In this document: one piece after another, positions 11,508 through 22,843 of the stretch | Numbering within the stretch: position 1 is the first letter of the stretch | Layout of the letters: each line of letters begins with the position of its first letter | Assembly: GCF_033439725.1 (NCBI RefSeq) | Contig: NW_026944393.1 | Location: 248,001-312,000 of the forward strand | DNA: 64,000 nucleotides | Source of the DNA: Neurospora tetraspora | Lineage: Eukaryota > Ascomycota > Sordariomycetes > Sordariales > Sordariaceae | Reading direction: 5' to 3' | Notes under the pieces: model-generated | Seen by the model: the letters and a program-made list of their open reading frames with translations, nothing else | What the model was told of the DNA's origin: nothing | Databases searched by the model: none | Position numbers and translations under genes: made by a program

Positions 11508-13806
11508 CTACTTGAGAATCCTCAGCGCCTCCTCCAAATCAGCAATCTTCTTAGTCAGCTCCTTGCGCTTATCTCTGGTGCTGCGTGACTCCCCGGCGAT
11601 AGCATTCAACGAATCTTCATCCAGCCCCAGCACCCACTGTTCCGAGAAGAGTGTCAAGGGACTGTTCGGACCGGAGAGAAGGTGATGATCGACAGCATAA
11701 AGCCAGACATTGTCGACAAAGCGCTTGCGGGACACCTTGTAGTAGCTCTTGAGGATGTCGTGGATGTCCTCTTGGGCGTGCTCTTGGTTGCTTTTGTTGG
11801 TGATTGCCGACTTGACGTGGTCGAACTTGACTAGATAGGCGCCAGGGTTGTGGCAGCGGTTATCGTAGAAGCGCTTTCCCTTCAGGGCCTCCGAGACCCG
11901 ATCGCCGCGAGCTTTCTGGAGGTTGCTGCTGAAGTAGTGGTTCACTGTATAGGGCTTCTTCTCACGCTCCACCTGGACCAGAAACTTGGCATAGTCCATG
12001 CCGTTCGCGTACCTCGCCAGTAGGTCATCCATGATGATGGATTTGATCGCCTCATAAAGCTTTCCATCGGCGCAAATTGTCTTAAGAATAGAGAGGATAA
12101 ACATGTGAATCGTTATGATTATATCGCTGATATAGTGCTCCGTCATGAGGCTCCATTTAGTCGTCTGGTCCCGGAAAGCGCTTGCAAGGACTATGGGGCT
12201 AAAGGTGCCGAGTTCGATACCGCGAGACTCAAGGTACATGTTCCGAATCCAGTCGCTATTGTCTTGCTTGACGGTGAATTCAGGTTCCCCCATGATGTTG
12301 ATGATGCTCTCCAACTCTGGACATATTTGGCGCAATATCTCCACCTCGCCTGCGCCGTTCTGCTCGGCATCGTAGTCTGGATCATCGTCTTCTTCACTGT
12401 CATCCGCTTTGTTCGCCAATTGATCGCCCGAATCCTCTGTTTCCACCTTCACAAAAGAGTATGTATGCCCCTTTTGTCTCATTCGGTTGTTGAACGTATC
12501 TGTGATGCTTACTACTTGAGTAATAAGCCTCAGGCTATGTTCGTCAAACGCGGAATGACTGGAATAATTGGCTTCGAGAGCTGCACGAACAATCCTCTGG
12601 AACTTGGCCGCAATCTGAGCAAGATACTGCTGCTGCTCACGCTCCGTCTGCCGAGGAGGCCCAAGAGCATCTTGTTGATCCCGGGCCTCCGCGAGCTTCT
12701 TGCGCGCTTCGGAGCGAAGTTCAGGATACGCCTTGTCCGTGATCTCACCCAGCAGATCCTGAAGCCTCTCACGAAGCGCGGTAACGCCAACACGCTCTTG
12801 TGGCAAGTTACACCAAGGGCTCTGCTGGAAGAGATCTCGCTCTTTCCGGCGAAGACCAGAATCATCCTCAGAGTCATCGTCATCATCGCCACCGCGGTTC
12901 TTGACAAGGTAGTAGCCGAGGTTGAGGGCCTTCTTCCTTCCCGCGACGAGATTGCAAACCGCTTCTTTAGCGCTGCGCTCAATTACCAGATCGGGCTTGG
13001 TGAGCACGCCGAGAGTGCGCTCTCCGTCCGGATCGTATTGTTCAGCCAGAGCCAAGATCTCCTGAGTCATGACATCCACATTGGCAGGTAGGACGGCGAG
13101 AATAATGGTCCGTTTGTCCTTGATGAAACCGGTGACCATGTCTCGAACCAGGTTGCGATCGCTTTCTGTCGTTTGTCCTTTGGACGTCAGGCGGAAGATG
13201 CCGGGAACATCGATGACGGTGAGATAGTCCTCGGTGGGGCCGCATTTCTCAATCTTCAAGATGTCCCTGGAAAAGGTCTTCTCTCCTTCAGGGTTCTTGT
13301 CCGTCTTAATCTTCATGTAGACATTGACCTGCGTATCGGTTAGCAGAAGTCAGTAGAATAAAGAGTGGGACACCTACTTCATCAAGAATCTTGACAAACT
13401 GGTCACGAAGCTCGTTGGTCGACGAGAGCTCCTTGCGGTAAGACCTGAGACTGGCTTTTTCCGCCTCGGTGCTCTGAGGGGCCGGTATGATTGTGATGAT
13501 TATCTGCACCTCAGGATCGCGGCGGTGGGTGATTTGGGTTGCGTAACGCGTGCAGAGTTCCTGGCCGCGTGGGAACGGAATCCCAGTGACGCTCTCGAGC
13601 AAGGAAGACTTGCCAGAGCTTTGGTCACCGACCGCAACCAGTGTAGGCAACGGCAAGATGACATCGATGTTCTTCTCACGCAATTGATCAATCTTGCGAA
13701 GTCGATCAGGGCTGGTCAGGATGCCCGAAGCAGGGGGTTTGATCTCAGAACCCATCGTAGAAGCAGTGACAATGGTGGCCTTGGGCAAGGAGCGTATAAG
13801 TTTCAT
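11508..13806 (-). CDS. Mx-type dynamin-like GTPase
   Basis: Two exons, 13806-13378 and 13328-11508, separated by a 49-nt intron with a GTAGGT donor; 749 residues from the ATG at 13806. An in-frame ATG at 13755 is an alternative start. The GTPase core is complete: G1 GDQSSGKSS at residues 60-68, the Thr of the G2 region in RYATQI, G3 DVPG at 183-186 and G4 TKPD at 253-256. The middle/stalk region is long and helical, with an acidic insert (GGDDDDDSEDDSG) at about 285. The C-terminus (RDKRKELTKKIADLEEAL) matches a GTPase effector domain tail. There is no pleckstrin-homology or proline-rich domain, which sets it apart from classical endocytic dynamin and places it with the many Mx-like fungal paralogues. 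Such proteins oligomerise on membranes; the cargo or organelle is unknown here. Confidence 0.9.
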
Positions 13807-14126
13807 CAAGATGTGTAGGTCAGATGTGATAAGAGTCAAAGATGGTTACAAGGAGGATGTATCAGGTGAGATGTGAAGTGCGAGATAGTGATGGTGCTGG
13901 GAGATTGGAAGTGAAAAAGATATGAGATGCCGCCGAGAACGAAAGATATCATTAATTTCCAGGAACATGTTGAGGTCTTTATGGAGACAAAATGGGAGGT
14001 AGACGATGCTTCGGGTGGGGGGCATACTGTAGGCCTCCCGCGCATTGTGTTCGGCAGCGTTCTGTCAGAGGCCTGTTGAACAAACAAGTTCTCCAATGAT
14101 GTCGCCCACGTAGCCTCCGTATGTTG

Positions 14127-14207
14127 AATGCCGCGGGCTATGTGCATGTTGTTGCCGTCGAGAATTCGTCTGATAGCAAACGGCCGGCCAATGGGTATGG
14201 CAGAGAG
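14127..14207. repeat. Old direct repeat, copy A
   Basis: It matches 14481-14570 in the same orientation: GCCGTCGAGAATTCG here against GTCGTCGAGGATTCG there, followed in both by ACGGCCGG, CCAA-GGGT-TGG and GAGAG. Identity by eye is roughly 70 percent with small gaps. On the minus strand both copies read as related peptides (WPAVCYQTNSRRQQ and RPFVCCWANPRRQF), so they may descend from a duplicated coding fragment. Confidence 0.6.
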
Positions 14208-14480
14208 GACGAGACTGAGGCTGATACGTTAGGCGCCAGCAGATCATTAGGCGTTCTTCAACCACATGTTAGCAAGTGAAGAACAACCAGCACTTTTTGT
14301 CCCTCAAGTGTGCCGTTTGGAGTGTAGAAATGAAGCCTCCAGGTCAACTTTAAGTGCTCGTTACAAGGCTGCTTACCGATTTAGCCCCTCGACTAAGGTG
14401 TCTCAGGAGCCAAGATCCATTCCGAGCAGAATGCCTTTCCCTCACTCAAGCACTGGACCCAAAAACAGGCTCCATCTCTA

Positions 14481-14570
14481 GAATGACCGGCGTGTGTTGC
14501 ATTGAATTGTCGTCGAGGATTCGCCCAACAACAAACGAACGGCCGGTCGGCCAACGGGTGTGGCTGAGAG
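14481..14570. repeat. Old direct repeat, copy B
   Basis: Second copy of the repeat at 14127-14207, about 350 bases downstream. See that entry for the matching blocks. Confidence 0.6.
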
Positions 14571-14730
14571 CTGGTAGCCTTGGCGGCGGCTGCTTCAACC
14601 CTCGGCATGCCGGTCACCTTTGTCGCGACCTGCATATTGATCTCCTGCCTTGCCAGGCACCAGTCGTGCAATTGGATGAAGTTCGTAGTTCCGACAGATG
14701 TATGCCTTGTACTCGAAGTGTTCAATTTCT

Positions 14731-15486
14731 CTAAGCGCTGCTATGTTCAACGGCCTCCTGGGCGGACTTGAGGAGCTTGGCCGCTCGGTCGGCCGCGATG
14801 TCGCACATTGCCTGTTGGGAGGTAAAAGTCAGCCTTGCCATCCAACAGCGCAACTACACTTCCCAACCAGAGGCCACCAGCAAGCAAAAAGGGAAGGTAG
14901 TTAACAAAGAGAGGCAAAAAGAAGAACTCACCTTAATCCCCTCCCTCTCCTCCGCCCTCAAATCCCCCCTCACAATCCTCGTTCTCATATCCACCATAAT
15001 CTCCGTCCTCGGCCGTCCATTCACCCAAACCACATACCTCAACCCCGGAAAAGTCTCCTCATACTGCTTATTCAACTTCCTCAGGTCCTCCTTCACCTCC
15101 TCTGAGTCGCCCGCAGCATTCAAGTGCGCCTGCTCCTTCTTACTCTGCGCCGACAGCGTCTCCTTCTTCGGCTCGCCCAGCCTGGGATGACTACCTAGTA
15201 TCGCGTGTAGTGGACGCTTGATGTTTTCTTTTTCGGTTTCGGGGACGGAAGGGTCGGCGACGGCGTTGGCGATGGCGAGGAGCTCGTCACGGATGGTGGA
15301 GATCAGGTCGGGGTAGGAGGAGAAGGAGATGGTTCGGAGAGTTGGGAGGGCGAGGGCGTGGAGTTCCGGAGAGGGTTCGAAGAGGAGGTCCAGAGTCGAG
15401 ATTAGGGCGGCGTCGGGGAGGGTGGGGAGGGAGGTGATGGCGGGGAGAAAGGGGGTTGCTTCGGGGTTGAGGTGGCTGTGGGACAT
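14731..15486 (-). CDS. OHCU decarboxylase (uric acid degradation)
   Basis: Two exons, 15486-14932 and 14811-14731, with a 120-nt intron (GTGAGT donor, CAACAG acceptor) and phase 0 kept; 211 residues. The protein matches the 2-oxo-4-hydroxy-4-carboxy-5-ureidoimidazoline decarboxylase family, the step that makes (S)-allantoin from uric acid after urate oxidase and HIU hydrolase. Landmarks are HPRLGEPK, with the expected catalytic His, then SKKEQAHLNAAG, LNKQYEETFPGLRYVVWVNGR and DLRAEEREGIK. The short second exon (AMCDIAADRAAKLLKSAQ) completes the C-terminal helix. No peroxisomal C-terminal signal is seen (it ends HSSA), so location is uncertain. Reading through the donor gives an unrelated hydrophobic tail, which supports the intron. 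Confidence 0.93.
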
Positions 15487-16537
15487 GGTGGCGGTTGTTT
15501 GGTGTTTTCGTTATCTGGAGGAGGTCAATTGGAGCAGCGGCAGGAAGAAGAAGAGATGAGGAGCAGGAGACGAGGCTGTAGATGTTAGTTCTAGTTCTAG
15601 ATGTCCGAGTTGTCCCTTATCACTGTAAGTTGCACAACGGACGACAAGCGCTATCAGCAGCGGCAGCCGGCAAGGTGGGGTAGATCTGCCATGACGTCCA
15701 CGCAAACGTGGGGTAGCTCTCGGCAGCTCCCTGCAGTGGGGCCCCGGCTCGCTGGACCGGACCTCGGGTCCCTGTATTTCAGGGGACCTCCGTAAATCCC
15801 GGCGGGTCGCCCGGATCGTCCCGTAAACTTGTCTTGACTTCATCCTTCGTCTCCGAAGCCCGCTCAAGCCCGGTCAATCCTTCGCGCGCTCCTCCCACAC
15901 CTGAAACACCACGAAATGGCCTGCTCCTGGGCTTGTCTGTTATCGGCGTCCCCGCCAAGGCTCACTGTCAATACCATCGGCCGGAGCCGCGCGAGCTGCC
16001 GGAGGCGAATTGCGAGCCCAACGGCACACCAACAGGGAGCAACCGCTCGAGCTCGACCGCGTGTCTCCCCGAAGCGAACGATCAAGAAAAGAGAAGGAGA
16101 AAATTTTGTTTGCCATGGGAGCTGGCTGGGACCCCTTTGTGTTCATTGGAGTCAATGCCATCGCGTATCAATCAACAAGGGGAGTAAACAAACAGATCAC
16201 TAACAAATGCCATGTATTCTTTCTTCTGTTCTGTGTTTTGTTTTATGTAACCGCCCACATGCAAACCGCGCTCTTGAAAGCACAATGTCCTCCCCAAACC
16301 CAATAGATACACCGAAGTTTGGTGTAGAGGTACTTAGTAAATAACAAAGTACAGACAAGCAGGCAAGAGTACCTACCTCTTCTGTGTTCTGACAATGCCA
16401 CCCGGTCGGTCGGTAAACAACGGACCATCGCCCGCCCGCCCGTGACTCGTACCGTTATGCCGTAGCTCGTACCGCGACTCCGACCTGGCCTTGCCTTGCC
16501 CTCCCGGCCATATCCGCACCGTCCGTTCTGTTCCCGC
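15487..16537. other. Intergenic
   Basis: No gene is supported. It includes the promoter of the decarboxylase gene and the 3' flank of the low-complexity protein gene. Overlapping frames of about 70-170 codons are composition artefacts without domains. Confidence 0.5.
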
Positions 16538-18010
16538 TCAACACCTACTAGCCCCCCAAGGAATCCCATCCAAAGACTCCTGCTGCTGCTCCACGGGCAT
16601 CTCGCCAGACATGCTATTTCCCTCCTCCTCGTCGACATCATCCCCGCCGCCTCCTCCGAACAACACACCAAAGTCCGCATACACTTCGTGTCCTTCTTCC
16701 TCTTCTTCGCCTTCGTATCGGCTTTCGTGCGCCGAAGTAGGGAAGGCAACGTCCTCGTCGTCGTCCAAGTCTTGGTCTTCTATGGGCCGAAGGTCTGGCG
16801 AGCGAAGAGGGCGGAGACGTGGTGGGCTCGGAGAGAGGCGCTGTGGTGCTGCTGATGGTGCTGATGGTCCTGAACTTGCTGTGGTGTTGTTGGTGTGTAT
16901 CACTGGGGGTGGAAATCCTGTTATTACTGGTGGTTGTTGCCCACCGGCTTGGAGCTGCTGGCCTGGAGGAAGCCGTGGACTTGTCCCGGATCCGGCATAG
17001 CCTTGGTGCTGTTGCGCTGTTCGTTGCATGGGCACGCCTCCGGTGTTCCCTCCTCCTCCCCCATTTGCCCCAGCATGACCGCCAGCCTGCCCACCAGGAA
17101 CCGATCCTTGCCCTCCCTGCCCTGCTGCCTGTGCCTGTGCAGCCTGCGCAGCCTGCTGTGCCCTCGCCAAATTCTCCCCCAACATCCTCATCCGAAAGCG
17201 ATTCATGACCGCCATCTTCCTCAACCACGCCGCACTTCCATTTCCTCCCATTGTCGTCATTCCACCTCCACCTCCACCCCCATTCCTATTTTGCCCGGCG
17301 GCACCCATTCCCCAGCCAGCCATGGCCATCCTCTTGTTCGCTGCTGCCGCTATGCTTCGTAGTCTCTTGTCTCCTTTTAGGATGGATTCCCGGTTGAGGA
17401 TGTGCGTGGCTGGGAGGGAAAAGGGGCGAGAGAGACGGGAGGTGACGAAGTGTAAACGCAGACGTCGCTTCTTGCAGGGGAGGGGGGCGGTGTTGTGGCC
17501 GTCTACGTCTGTTGAAGGGCGGGAGCGTTTGAGCGAGGGCCTGGGGGTTGGTAGTGATGCTACAAGGGCAACATTCAACGGGAATGTGAGGATGGGATCT
17601 GTTGGGTGTATCTGAGTAAAGACCCATGGTGAGGGTGTTGGTGGTGATGATGCTTGGACTAGTAGTGGTGGGAGAGGCCGTGATAAACTGGTGCTGACGG
17701 ATGTCGGATATTCTTCCTGTTCCCTTTCGATGACTATAGCAGGCCGTGCCGTCTTGCTCTTACTCCCCTCCGCTCCTGCAAACCTCTCCGAAAATGCGTT
17801 CGAGATGAGCGCCGCCCCTTCACCCCAGCCGTACCGGCTTGAGCGCACATCGTGGTAGTGCCATGGTCCGTACTGCTGCGCGAAAGACGATCGAGGAGGT
17901 TCTAGCGAGGACTCGACTTGGATCCCCATTGCATCGATCGGCGTGTGAAGAAAAGATGTCCCCTTCCTTGTCCTCACTTCTGCTCTGGTTTCGCTGATTC
18001 GCTCAGTCAT
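16538..18010 (-). CDS. Low-complexity, basic-patch hypothetical protein
   Basis: A single exon of 490 residues from the ATG at 18010; the frame continues upstream only to a TTG. Function not recognised. The most ordered part lies at about 180-300: a basic patch CKKRRLRLHFVTSRLSRPF followed by LPATHILNRESILKGDKRLR and AAAANKRMAMAGW, which reads as one conserved helical module and includes a possible nuclear localisation signal. The middle is Gly/Ala/Gln-rich (QQAAQAAQAQAAGQGGQGS), then Pro/Ser-rich, and the C-terminus is acidic (DQDLDDDEDVAF, EGEEEEEGHE, DVDEEEGN). The pattern suits a nuclear or chromatin-linked protein, which is inference only. No membrane span or signal peptide. Confidence 0.8.
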   Translation of the reverse strand: MTERISETRAEVRTRKGTSFLHTPIDAMGIQVESSLEPPRSSFAQQYGPWHYHDVRSSRYGWGEGAALISNAFSERFAGAEGSKSKTARPAIVIEREQEEYPTSVSTSLSRPLPPLLVQASSPPTPSPWVFTQIHPTDPILTFPLNVALVASLPTPRPSLKRSRPSTDVDGHNTAPLPCKKRRLRLHFVTSRLSRPFSLPATHILNRESILKGDKRLRSIAAAANKRMAMAGWGMGAAGQNRNGGGGGGGMTTMGGNGSAAWLRKMAVMNRFRMRMLGENLARAQQAAQAAQAQAAGQGGQGSVPGGQAGGHAGANGGGGGNTGGVPMQRTAQQHQGYAGSGTSPRLPPGQQLQAGGQQPPVITGFPPPVIHTNNTTASSGPSAPSAAPQRLSPSPPRLRPLRSPDLRPIEDQDLDDDEDVAFPTSAHESRYEGEEEEEGHEVYADFGVLFGGGGGDDVDEEEGNSMSGEMPVEQQQESLDGIPWGASRC

Positions 18011-18408
18011 AAACAAGCTTGACGAGACTGATCCTGGAAACTCTGCTCTGTATTCCAACTGAATGCGCCAGCAACCCGCCTGACCTTCACTTCCACGGTG
18101 ATAACAGGTTGATCGTTAATGCTTCATTTTTGACTTTGCTCTGCTTCGTTCAAGGTTTCGGTTTTCTAGGAATGGTCGTCGGTTTTCGGGTATCAAGGTA
18201 TTCGGATGGTAACAATGTCGGATATGGAGGAGGAAGCTTCATAACCGAAGAAACAACCAACAATTCGGATCAAAGACAGTGAGTGAGAGCTGAAAAGGTT
18301 TGTTCTAGAACGATGAGACTCCTCCCCTGTTCGGTTTATGAACCGAGATGATCTGTGAGGCAAACTCAAAGTTGGAGGCTGAAAAAAAAAAGCTTGTAAG
18401 AGATGATG

Positions 18409-18427
18409 GTGTGTGTGTGTGTGTGTG
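18409..18427. repeat. GT microsatellite
   Basis: About nine to ten uninterrupted GT units in the promoter-side flank of the low-complexity protein gene. Confidence 0.85.
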
Positions 18428-20436
18428 CCAGTTCTCGGAAGGGTCCGAAGGGGTATGTATAGAGGTAAGGTTCCCTTGAAGCGAAAACGAAAGCTGGCAG
18501 GCTGGAAGGCTCAAGGTACAATGACACAAGTTCCAATGTCCGTCCAATGTTCCGTCGCAGTAATGCGCAAGTGGCGTCGTCAAAAAGCGAGAAGGGGGGA
18601 AGCGAAGGAAGAAGAAAAGGGTTCATTCGATTCGACGACAAACTTTGCAAGTCGCAAGTCGCAAAAAGATGGCCGAGATCGAAAGATGATTGGATCACCC
18701 GAGGGCTCAGGTGACGGGAAAGGTCTGTACGGGTCTACGTTTGTTGTGTAGCTCTAGCAGGCCAGCAGGGCAAGAGAAAACTTTCCTTGGTGAGGAGGGG
18801 TACTCGTCAGGGCTTGATAAAACCAAGATTACTAATAGTCTGAGGCGTTTCTAGCCCAGACGAGTAGCACTCGAATGAGGCGACCAGGTAGCCGTGGTAG
18901 CGTAGGGAGGGGGAGCTGACCCAGCAGGATGGAAAGACAAGATTCCACGAAACCTGGATCAGGAACTGATCATGGAGAGTACAATTGGTGGTTTATGGGG
19001 GAATTTCATTCCATTGCGACGACGGCCTGACCTCTAGCAACCTGTAGGGCGGTGAAGCTAGCAACAACAACAGGCCAACGCCATAACAGCAGCCCTAGCT
19101 AACAATTGCAAGGCCTGCACCACGAGGAAGAGACACGAGAGGGTAACACGACATGGGCAGCTGGGGAGCTAGTAGTTCGCAAGCTGAATGGTTAGCACCA
19201 AAGATGAAGGGCTAGAGCCCGGCCGAGATGGAATTTGGAAAGTCTTTTCTCAGCGGTAGGCGGAGAGTGCCGACTCAGCTCTGATTGGTGCGTATAAAAA
19301 AAGGCTGTCGGAAAGGGGACGGGCTGGACGGGAGAAGGAAAAAAAAAAATGGGAGAGGGAATTTGGGCGACTGGCTGTTGCTGGCGTCGCAGTTGGTCAG
19401 GAGGGCAAGGGTAACGCAAATGACCTAGTCCTCCTGAGGTTCTCTGAGGTCGTTCAACATGTCGTCTCGTACACATTGTGCTACCAAGACGTATGTACAT
19501 AGCTCAGCTTACTTCCAAGTACAACATGAACATGAGGGAGTATCGACTCAAACTTTGATCACGCGGCCCCAACATTGGCTGATTCCCCTTCCTCGGTGCC
19601 CGAATCGGTAGGACGGCCATAATTCGTCACTGTTATTGGTTCATAGGCTTCAGCTTTTACTGACCATTCCCAGTGAGTGGCTAAGCCTTTTAAAGCTTAA
19701 TTCCTTTCTCTTGCAGCAAGCCTGGTGCCCCCGGAGCCCGGCGATTAGGGGATTACGAGCACCAGTTTGTACAAGCCCGGGGCCCCTGTCTCAAACACTC
19801 AGTTGCACCAAACTTTTCCGTCCAACAAACGCTGTTTGTGATAAATGGACGTCGGTTTGTGTCGGCTATTGTTCCTGTTATTGTCAGAACAACTCATTCC
19901 CCGATCCATCGTCGGTGTTTCTTCACTTTCTTTTCTCCTCGCTGCATTCTTCATTATGATGAATGCTTTGACGAGCAAGGTGACTCCGAGACATTGACCA
20001 TGAGCCCAGTGGTCTTGCCATTGAGACGAACGAAAAGCTGGTCAAAAACGAGGGCTTCGGTTCGTGCCATTTGAATGCTTGAAGCGAGCAAAAGAGCGCT
20101 CCTTTCGGCTCCACGGTGGCATTCATGTTGGACCCTTACCACGATGTTGGGTTTCCCTCCACTTCCCGACATCTCTTTCTCTTTTGTTTAGGCTGGCAAG
20201 TCAAAACTCTCATGGATCCGAATAACTCATGTTCGAATCCCCATGTAAGGTCGTCAACAACTCATCACTGCTCTCTCCTTGAGGAATTGCGAGCCTCAAT
20301 ATGACGCTGCTAATGAAACACCATCAACACACCACCCCCATTTTCATCCACCCATCTGTACCAAACTAACAAGCAACCGGAAAGTCTCTTCTCACTACAA
20401 GCCCCCCAAGTCACCCAGCTTCCTCAGCCTCGGTCT

Positions 20437-20752
20437 TGCCATCCACACACCCAAAGGACCTCAAAAAGCAAACTTGCGGTTGATTCGAAACCATGGAACA
20501 TTCCAAGGGGTCCATGGCATCCAGGCGAAGGGGAACATGCAGGCTTGCAGCTCTTTGGACCCCCAATAGACCCAGGCAGTGAGTGAGCTCGGTTTCCAGA
20601 TTGTCAGAGACCCAGAATCCGGGGAAAAGTTCCAGCCCGAAGAACTCAATGTGTCCCTAGGAGTCAGCCTTGGAGTTACCATCCACACACCTTCAAACCC
20701 CGAAGCGCAGGGCAATTTCCAATTGACAACCATGGTCCATGGAACATTCCAA
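20437..20752. repeat. Diverged direct duplication
   Basis: Two related segments, 20437-20509 and 20672-20752, share the order CCATCCACACACC, an A/C-rich middle with CAA-TT, then CCATGGAACATTCCAAG. The spacer is about 160 bases. No known element family is recognised. Confidence 0.55.
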
Positions 20753-21558
20753 GACTCCAAGACTCCAAGCCCTTCCATCGCTATCACGTCTCGCGTGTCC
20801 GATATTCTCCTCATCCTCATCCAGTCAGGGCCATGCAAGCCATCGCCATCACCGGTCTCAGCTTGACCACGTGAGGTTCAACCAAGACCCTGAAACCCGC
20901 TCATGCAGATTCGAGGGTGACGGGACCCCCGCATATCTCAGCTGCCCAGCTTCTAAAAGGGGAAAGAAGAAACGGGATGCGTCGTCGCTCTTTTGTCTTT
21001 CTGTCTCCGACTGTCCCTCAACGTGGGCGAGAACCATGGAACCATGGGACTGGGCTCTTGGGAAGGGGAATGGCGTTGTGTGGGTAGAAAATTCCGCCAC
21101 TGCGAGATGGTGCCATGTAGAGGAGATATCACTTGCTGGTTGAAGGGGTAGAGGGGGACGCCACAGGGTCGTTTCGCCTTGGTGAGTGTCAAGTAGGTAC
21201 AGAGCATCTTATGGGGTGCGACGGTGTGGTTGTAGGTGTGAGTACCTATATGCTTGAGATCATGATGTCGGGGATGTTTCCACGTCGTCAGATTAAACGA
21301 ACCAGTGATGAAAGCTGGAGTGAAATGCGATCTTTTTGTAAGATCAAGCTCATGCTTTCTCAGAAAAAAAAGATCACTTGAAAAGTCTCCCGTGGGAGTA
21401 CTCCCAAAATAATTTCATAATATCTACGCATCTATGTCTCTAGATGGAAGTCTACCTCTCGCTCGCTATCCCAAACTCCAAAGTCCAAGCAAATCCCAGA
21501 TGCAAAATGCCACTCCCAATCCCCTTCCCCTTCCACCATCACCATCACCACTCACCCC

Positions 21559-22843
21559 CTACAACTTCGGATTCCACTTCGGCTTCTGCTCCTCCTTCTC
21601 AAAGCTCCTAATCAATCCATCCTGATACTCCGTCGCCACATGCACACCCCCCGGACTCCAAACCTTACTTTCCACAATCCCCCTCCCCGCTCCCGCCCTC
21701 GGGAACCAAGCTTCCTGAATCCACCACACACCTTCCTCCCCCTCCTCCTCCTCCTCCTTTCCATCCCCCTTCCCTTTCTTCTTCTTCTTCAACCTCCCCT
21801 CCCAGTCCGGGCTCAGGTCCAAGTCCGTCTCTCGGTTTCCATGCCTCATCACACACTCCTCCACATTCGTATGGAACACAAAACTATAACTCAGACTCGC
21901 CGCTTTACCTAGCGTCCAGCCCATTCCGAGATGATTACACGCCATTAGCAGCCCGTTTCTGTCGACGACGTAGGCGTGGATTACTGCGTGACTGTTGGCG
22001 TCGTGGCCGTCTTTTCCATCGCTCGGCAACGGCTTGAGTAGTCGATAAAACAATAACTCCCTCCTCTCATGCACCGGTTTCCCCTCGTTGTAACCGCTCA
22101 TATCAACCTTGCGCATCTCCACCACCGGAAACGCGCCCACTACATCATTCCCCACGAGCGAAACCACGCCGTCAACATCCACCGGCGGAGCAGGCGGCCA
22201 GTCTTTTGGTTTTCTTGAGCCCAAGATATCCTTAAAGCGGACCTGGGGTGGTGGTTCCTGGATGGCGATTCCCGCGCTGTGGGGCTCGGAGGCTTTGAAG
22301 GAGATCATGGCTGTGAAGCACGGGGATGGCGAGAGAGGTAAAGAGGCGTCGGAGGCGGGGAAGTGGTCTTTTGTAGGAGAAGAGGAGGGGACGGAGGGCT
22401 GGTAGGCGGTTAGGGAGAGGGTGCTGAAGGAGCGGGTGGAGGTTAGAGGGGTGAGGGAGTAGATGAAGGGTCGGTGGCGGTTGCCGGCGGTGGTGAAGAA
22501 GCCGTGGATTGTCTACCAACAACAATCAGTGAGTGATCCATAGGGGTAAATTGCGAAGGGAACGAACATGAAGACCGAGTTTCTGAGATTTTGGGATTTT
22601 TTTCTGATCTTCAATCTCACTCCAAGTCCTGCAAGCTGCTAAGGCGCTTTGTGCGTAGACATGCCCGCCGTAGGCTGCCGAGTGGAAGGCTGGCATGTCT
22701 TTTTCTGGTGGGTAGTCGCATCCCGGGAGGTAGGCGGAGCGGGTGCCGATGAATCGGTACTGGGAAGTTGAGTCGGGAGGGAGCTTGACGAGCTCTAGGG
22801 CCTCTTGGAAGGAGAGGAGCTTGTCATATTCGGAGTCTGACAT
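21559..22843 (-). CDS. Acyl-CoA thioesterase, TesB/type II double hot-dog
   Basis: Two exons, 22843-22568 and 22512-21559, joined in phase 0 across a 55-nt intron (donor GTTCGT, acceptor TTGGTAG); 409 residues. The family hydrolyses acyl-CoA to free fatty acid and CoA, usually in peroxisomes. Landmarks are YRFIGTRSAYLPG and FHSAAYGGHVYAQSALAA in the first hot-dog, TIHGFFTTAGN..RPFIYSL across the splice and PCFTAMISFKASE, then HAVIHAYVVDRNGLLMACNHLGMG and LGKAASLSYSFVFH in the second. A Lys/Glu-rich insert (KKKKKGKGDGKEEEEEGEEG) interrupts the second domain. The last three residues are PKL, a weak variant of the peroxisomal PTS1 signal. The gene is divergent from COX4, sharing a 1.2-kb promoter region. 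Confidence 0.9.

Larger units (their letters stand above)
13807..14730. other. Intergenic between dynamin-like and UraD-like genes
   Basis: Probably the promoter and leader of the dynamin-like gene plus the 3' flank of the decarboxylase gene. It contains an old direct duplication (separate entries). The minus-strand frames here (103, 66 and 110 codons) show no known domain. Confidence 0.45.
18011..21558. other. Long intergenic region
   Basis: 3.5 kb without a supportable gene. It holds a GT microsatellite near 18409-18427, several CAACAACA-like and A-rich runs, and a diverged direct duplication at 20437-20509 and 20672-20752. The open frames are at most about 135 codons, mutually overlapping, and most start on non-ATG codons. 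Confidence 0.5.

Noticed and set aside
12105-13091. 328-codon plus-strand frame inside the dynamin-like gene
   Set aside because: It is antisense to a well-supported GTPase exon, shows no domain, and arises from GC-rich third positions.
20218-20262. Possible T arm (GTTCGAATCCC)
   Set aside because: The flanking bases do not pair as a T stem and no acceptor or D arm lies at the right distance.
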